From: Streptomyces sp. DG2A-72
Lineage (GTDB): Bacteria > Actinomycetota > Actinomycetes > Streptomycetales > Streptomycetaceae
NCBI RefSeq assembly: GCF_030499575.1
Contig: NZ_JASTLC010000001.1
Location: 5,232,001 to 5,296,000, forward strand
DNA: 64,000 nucleotides
Direction: 5' to 3'
Shown here: piece by piece, positions 62,233 to 64,000 of the stretch
Position numbering within the stretch: position 1 is the first letter of the stretch
How the letters are laid out: each line of letters starts with the position of its first letter
Made by a program: the position numbers and the translations under genes
The notes under the pieces: generated by a model
The model's database searches: none
What the model saw: only the letters and a program-made list of their open reading frames with translations
Told to the model about the DNA's origin: nothing

Positions 62233-63420
62233 TCAGGTAGCAGCGCACCACTCGGCGAAGTTGGTGAGCGTCTCGGAGTCGGCCCGCTTCAAGCGGCGCA
62301 GCGTGGCAGCGTCCTCTCGCACCCAGGGGTGTTCTCGGGTGTGCTGCGGAGCGATACGGCGGGCAACCTTCAACGACTCGAACGCGTCATCTGCGAGCCC
62401 GGACCACAACTGCGCACGGGCGAGTTCGATGTAGAACGCGGAACGCCGTTCGGCCGGCAGACCCCCTGGCGGCTTCCACCCGCCCGCCACGTCGAGGGCG
62501 CGGCCGACATGGTCGTCCCCGAGGCTGACTGCTACTGACACCTCGTGGACCTTGACGGAGTCGGGCCCGAAGGCGGTGCCGTAGTAGACGTCTTCAGGTA
62601 CCCGGGCGGCCAGGGCGCTTGCCTCATTGAGGTGGGTGACCGCCGCCGAGGCGTCACGGGCTCGGCCTGCGATGACGGCGGCCCGCATGTGGAGCGCGCC
62701 CTTTGCTGCGATCTCCTGCGCTGTGCCGGCGGCCGGTGCGGCATCCAAGGCTTGTTCCAGGGCGCGCAGCCCTGACGTGTGGGCGTGGGCTGCGAAGAAC
62801 GTCTCTGTGCGCACGTACGCGACGGACGCGGCCAGCAGCGGATCGTCGGCCTCTGGGACCGCCCACCTCATGAGTTCGATCATGCGGGCGGAGAGGTCGC
62901 GAGCGCCGAATTTGTAGGCGACGGCGTCCGCGGACCGGTAGGCCATGACCAAGAGCCCGGCCAGTTCGGGCCGTTGTCCGGCGAGGGCTGTGTGGTAGGC
63001 GCGGGCGAGATCGGTGAGCAGGTCGGGAAGCTTGTGGACAATGCGCGTGTACTGGGCTCCCAGCCGCCAGCGGGCGGCCTCCGTAACCGATGTCCGCAGT
63101 TCGTGGACGGGGCGGACGGGGCCGTCGTCTGGGAGGTCGTACGTAGCGATCGCGGCGGAGAGCGCGGGCAGCGACTCGTGGACGCGCGTGTGAGTTGGCA
63201 CGCGGTTGGCGCGCAGATGGGTGGGATCTACACCGAGAGCGTCTGCGATTGCCTCCAACGTGGAATCGCTGACCCCGCGCTCGCCTCGCTCGATCTTGCG
63301 GACAGTGCCCAGAGAGACGCAGGCGGCCTCAGCGAGCTGCTGCTGCGTCATCTTCGGACGCATGACGCTGCGGTAGTAAGCGATCCGCGCGCCTACGTCA
63401 CCCTTGGTGCGTGCGGGCAT
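62233..63420 (-). CDS. XRE-family regulator of the second island
   Basis: ATG at 63420; 395 residues. HTH at about 10-70: GARIAYYRSVMRPKMTQQQL, SLGTVRKIERGERGVSDSTL. The remainder is TPR-like helices (LEQALDAAPAAGTAQEIAAKG, AVTHLNEASALAARVPED). It heads the minus-strand operon. The protein at 20835-22071 in the first island has a similar plan (HTH then TPR-like), though the two HTH regions differ. Confidence 0.85.
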   Translation of the reverse strand: MPARTKGDVGARIAYYRSVMRPKMTQQQLAEAACVSLGTVRKIERGERGVSDSTLEAIADALGVDPTHLRANRVPTHTRVHESLPALSAAIATYDLPDDGPVRPVHELRTSVTEAARWRLGAQYTRIVHKLPDLLTDLARAYHTALAGQRPELAGLLVMAYRSADAVAYKFGARDLSARMIELMRWAVPEADDPLLAASVAYVRTETFFAAHAHTSGLRALEQALDAAPAAGTAQEIAAKGALHMRAAVIAGRARDASAAVTHLNEASALAARVPEDVYYGTAFGPDSVKVHEVSVAVSLGDDHVGRALDVAGGWKPPGGLPAERRSAFYIELARAQLWSGLADDAFESLKVARRIAPQHTREHPWVREDAATLRRLKRADSETLTNFAEWCAAT

Positions 63421-63546
63421 TCTGGCTCCAGTTCGGTGCGTCCACTCCGAACCGTACTCGCGCCGAGACACCGCGTGGACATGAACGGCCCCATCAGCCC
63501 TGCTTGAGTTCTTGTGGTCGTCGCAACACCCCAGCTGGGGAGTGCG

Positions 63547-64000
63547 ATGGACTTCGAGATCCGGGACCGGTCAGTCAACCGGGGCCGTCGTAGATTGACC
63601 GAGGAGCGGCGCGTCTACCTTCAGCTCGTGCAACAGGGTATGAGCAGTCGGGAAGCGTGCCGGATCGTCGGGATCAACCTCCGGACGGGGAAGCGGTGGC
63701 GTAACGGCCGCGCCCCGTCCGGCAGTGAGGTAGGGGCGCCGCCGATCACCGCGGCGGCGCCTGTCTCCGGTCCCAGCCGCTTCCTGCGTGAGACCGACCG
63801 GATCCGCATCGCCGACCGGCTGCGGGAGAAGGCGTCTTTTCGGCAGATTGCCGCCGAGCTGGGCCGTAGCCCGTCCACCATCAGTCGGGAGATCCGCCGC
63901 AACCGGACCGTTGACCCGCGCGGCCGGTGGCATTACCGCCCCATGCGGCCCAGGCCCGGGCCGAAGCACGCCGGCCCCGGCCCAAGCCGGGGAAGATAGG
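63547..64000 (+). pseudogene. IS30-family transposase, frameshifted, running off the window
   Basis: ATG at 63547 with GGGGAG upstream. The N-terminal HTH of IS30 transposases is present (LTEERRVYLQLVQQGMSSREAC, LREKASFRQIAAELGRSPST, REIRRN). At WHYRP the frame breaks: MRPRPGPKHAG and a stop at 63997 follow, but reading one base back gives the normal HAAQARAEARRPRPKPGKI. One C appears to be missing from the CCCC at about 63938. The catalytic half lies outside the window. Confidence 0.75.

Noticed and set aside
1..64000. CRISPR arrays, tRNA or rRNA genes
   Set aside because: No regular repeat-spacer series and no cloverleaf or rRNA sequence was recognised in the window.

Overview
The window is very GC-rich DNA from an actinomycete, almost certainly a Streptomyces. 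The evidence is strong third-position GC bias, GTG starts with GGAGG-type ribosome sites, an ANTAR regulator, PucR and HxlR regulators, sortase substrates with LAETG or LASTG tails, DUF3558-type lipoproteins, and intergenic repeats I recognise from Streptomyces genomes. The mix of regulators, secreted proteins, gene remnants and IS elements suggests a chromosome arm rather than the conserved core. Family names were assigned by eye and from memory; no search was run.

Bases 1-6400 hold the end of a SpoIIE/PP2C phosphatase, then an operon-like group: an unknown protein that may be a degenerate caspase fold, an EACC1-like small protein, an unusual membrane protein (caspase domain, one membrane helix, solute-binding-like domain, vWA domain) and a solute-binding lipoprotein without permease or ATPase. 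This looks like a stress, immunity or programmed-death module. Bases 6584-18950 are mostly ordinary accessory genes: an M20 amidohydrolase, an NPP1 toxin-like protein, a large HTH/STAND/WD regulator, a Uma2 protein, a TPR regulator, a permease pair, a GAF-ANTAR protein and a lipoprotein.

Bases 19100-30110 form a lower-GC, damaged island. It holds a methyltransferase, a small WHTF-motif protein with a Cys/His tail, a frameshifted HTH/TPR regulator, two IS1380-family elements (one intact, one decayed), an IS5-family scrap, an ABC-exporter fragment, and an I36 inhibitor-like secreted protein with its own ABC ATPase and a frameshifted FtsX-type permease. At 30200-31600 a threonyl-tRNA synthetase-like gene without an editing domain is preceded by a short leader peptide with three consecutive Thr codons and a terminator hairpin, a likely Thr-responsive attenuator.

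Bases 31650-59270 carry a nucleoside hydrolase, sortase-anchored proteins, an alpha-glucosidase, a DUF4142 protein, a thioesterase, a zinc-ribbon membrane protein, a peptidoglycan amidase interrupted by an in-frame intein, a lysyl-oxidase-like copper protein, a reductase/HxlR pair, an amine oxidase, a serine hydrolase, a DUF4097/ABC export operon with a divergent hybrid HTH regulator, a PucR regulator and several lipoproteins. Scattered among them are remnants: an esterase tail joined to a MarR piece, a histidine kinase piece joined to a LuxR-type piece, a P450 N-terminus and a damaged response regulator.

At 59850 a class F sortase gene is cut off and a second lower-GC island begins. It has a minus-strand operon (HTH regulator, two small Cys proteins, a DUF6415-like protein, a paralogue of the 20 kb WHTF protein, and an unknown protein) and an IS30 transposase that is frameshifted at the window edge. 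The two islands share the WHTF protein family and an upstream sequence box, so they probably belong to the same type of accessory locus.
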